From Candidatus Iainarchaeum sp. (GTDB lineage: Archaea > Iainarchaeota > Iainarchaeia > Iainarchaeales > UBA10191), in assembly GCA_013331925.1 (NCBI GenBank), contig DUFJ01000032.1, positions 1-5,606 of the forward strand: DNA of 5,606 nt. The letters are read 5' to 3'. A program made the position numbers and the translations under genes. The notes beneath the pieces were generated by a model that was not told where the DNA came from, ran no database searches, and worked only from the letters and a program-made list of their open reading frames with translations. Of the stretch, positions 5,319-5,606 are shown in pieces. The first letter of the stretch is position 1. Every line of letters starts with the position of its first letter.

Positions 5319-5606
5319 TTAAATGCTGAATTTTTTCATAAAGTGTCTTTTTTTCTTAATTCTTAAAGGATTTCTTTTTTCGTAAGCATTTATTATAGTT
5401 TGAAGATACTTTAAGTTTAGATTCATCAAGTCTTTTTGCTTGAACCTTTTTGAATTCCACATTGGAAGATAGTAGTTTCCAAGCCAAGAGTCCCATGAGT
5501 TGATCAAGTTTATCTCAAAAGATTTGGGATTTTTACTTATTGGGCTTCCAGGGTATGGTTTTAAAAGGCTGGGTAAAACAAAATCTAACTCTCCCGAAAG
5601 AATTAA
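5319..5606 (-). CDS. C-terminal part of an unrecognised minus-strand protein, cut by window edge
   Basis: On the minus strand the frame is open from the right edge to a TAA at 5321-5319, giving 95 codons with no interruption, so the gene most likely enters from the right. A TTG at 5507 is in frame but there is no reason to take it as the start. The visible residues include GELDFVLPSLLKPYPGSP near the start, an aromatic stretch (NSWDSWLGNYYLPMWNSK), a helix-like segment (NLKYLQTIINAYEKR) and a strongly basic end (RIKKKRHFMKKF). No transmembrane helix is evident. I cannot name the family. It converges on the KaiC-like genes with 36 bp between the two stop codons. The region is more A/T-rich than the genes to its left, so a chance open frame is not excluded. 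Confidence 0.5.
   Translation of the reverse strand, partial: LILSGELDFVLPSLLKPYPGSPISKNPKSFEINLINSWDSWLGNYYLPMWNSKRFKQKDLMNLNLKYLQTIINAYEKRNPLRIKKKRHFMKKFSI

Overview
The window looks like a piece of an archaeal chromosome, probably from a small-genome (DPANN-type) or uncultured lineage. Four things point that way: a form III RuBisCO, a lipobox-bearing FKBP/SlyD-type protein, KaiC/RecA-like ATPase genes, and A/T-rich TATA-like boxes (CTTAAATA type) about 20-50 bp upstream of start codons with GGTG-type ribosome binding sites. The phylum is an inference; there is no rRNA, tRNA or marker gene here to settle it.

Layout, left to right. (1) 1-1049, plus strand: the C-terminal three quarters of a form III RuBisCO large subunit, cut by the window's left edge. 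(2) 1046-1905, minus strand: a probable three-gene unit of a 68-residue unknown protein, an AbrB-fold MazE-like antitoxin and a MazF-type endoribonuclease toxin. The last two overlap by 11 bp, and the toxin's stop codon overlaps the RuBisCO stop codon (convergent, 4 bp). A perfect 17-bp palindrome lies between the antitoxin's TATA box and its start codon and is the best operator candidate. (3) 1906-2023: a divergent promoter region with a TATA-like box for each side and a 6-bp inverted repeat between them. (4) 2024-3887, plus strand: a cytidylate-kinase-like P-loop kinase followed after 7 nt by a secreted, lipid-anchored protein with two FKBP/SlyD-type domains, the first of which looks catalytically dead. 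(5) 3890-5282, plus strand: a second promoter, a single-domain KaiC-like ATPase with an atypical Walker A motif, and 12 nt later a related-looking protein that keeps a Walker B-like strand but has no Walker A. (6) 5283-5606: an oligo-T terminator, then the C-terminal 95 codons of an unrecognised minus-strand gene that stays open to the right edge.

How the genes work together. The RuBisCO would serve AMP/nucleoside ribose salvage, but its usual partner genes are not in view. The MazEF-like pair is a self-contained toxin-antitoxin module. The two KaiC-like genes are probably a functional pair, one nucleotide-binding and one non-binding. No unambiguous new system is visible. The KaiC-like pair, the 68-residue gene upstream of mazEF and the tandem FKBP lipoprotein are the parts most worth following up.
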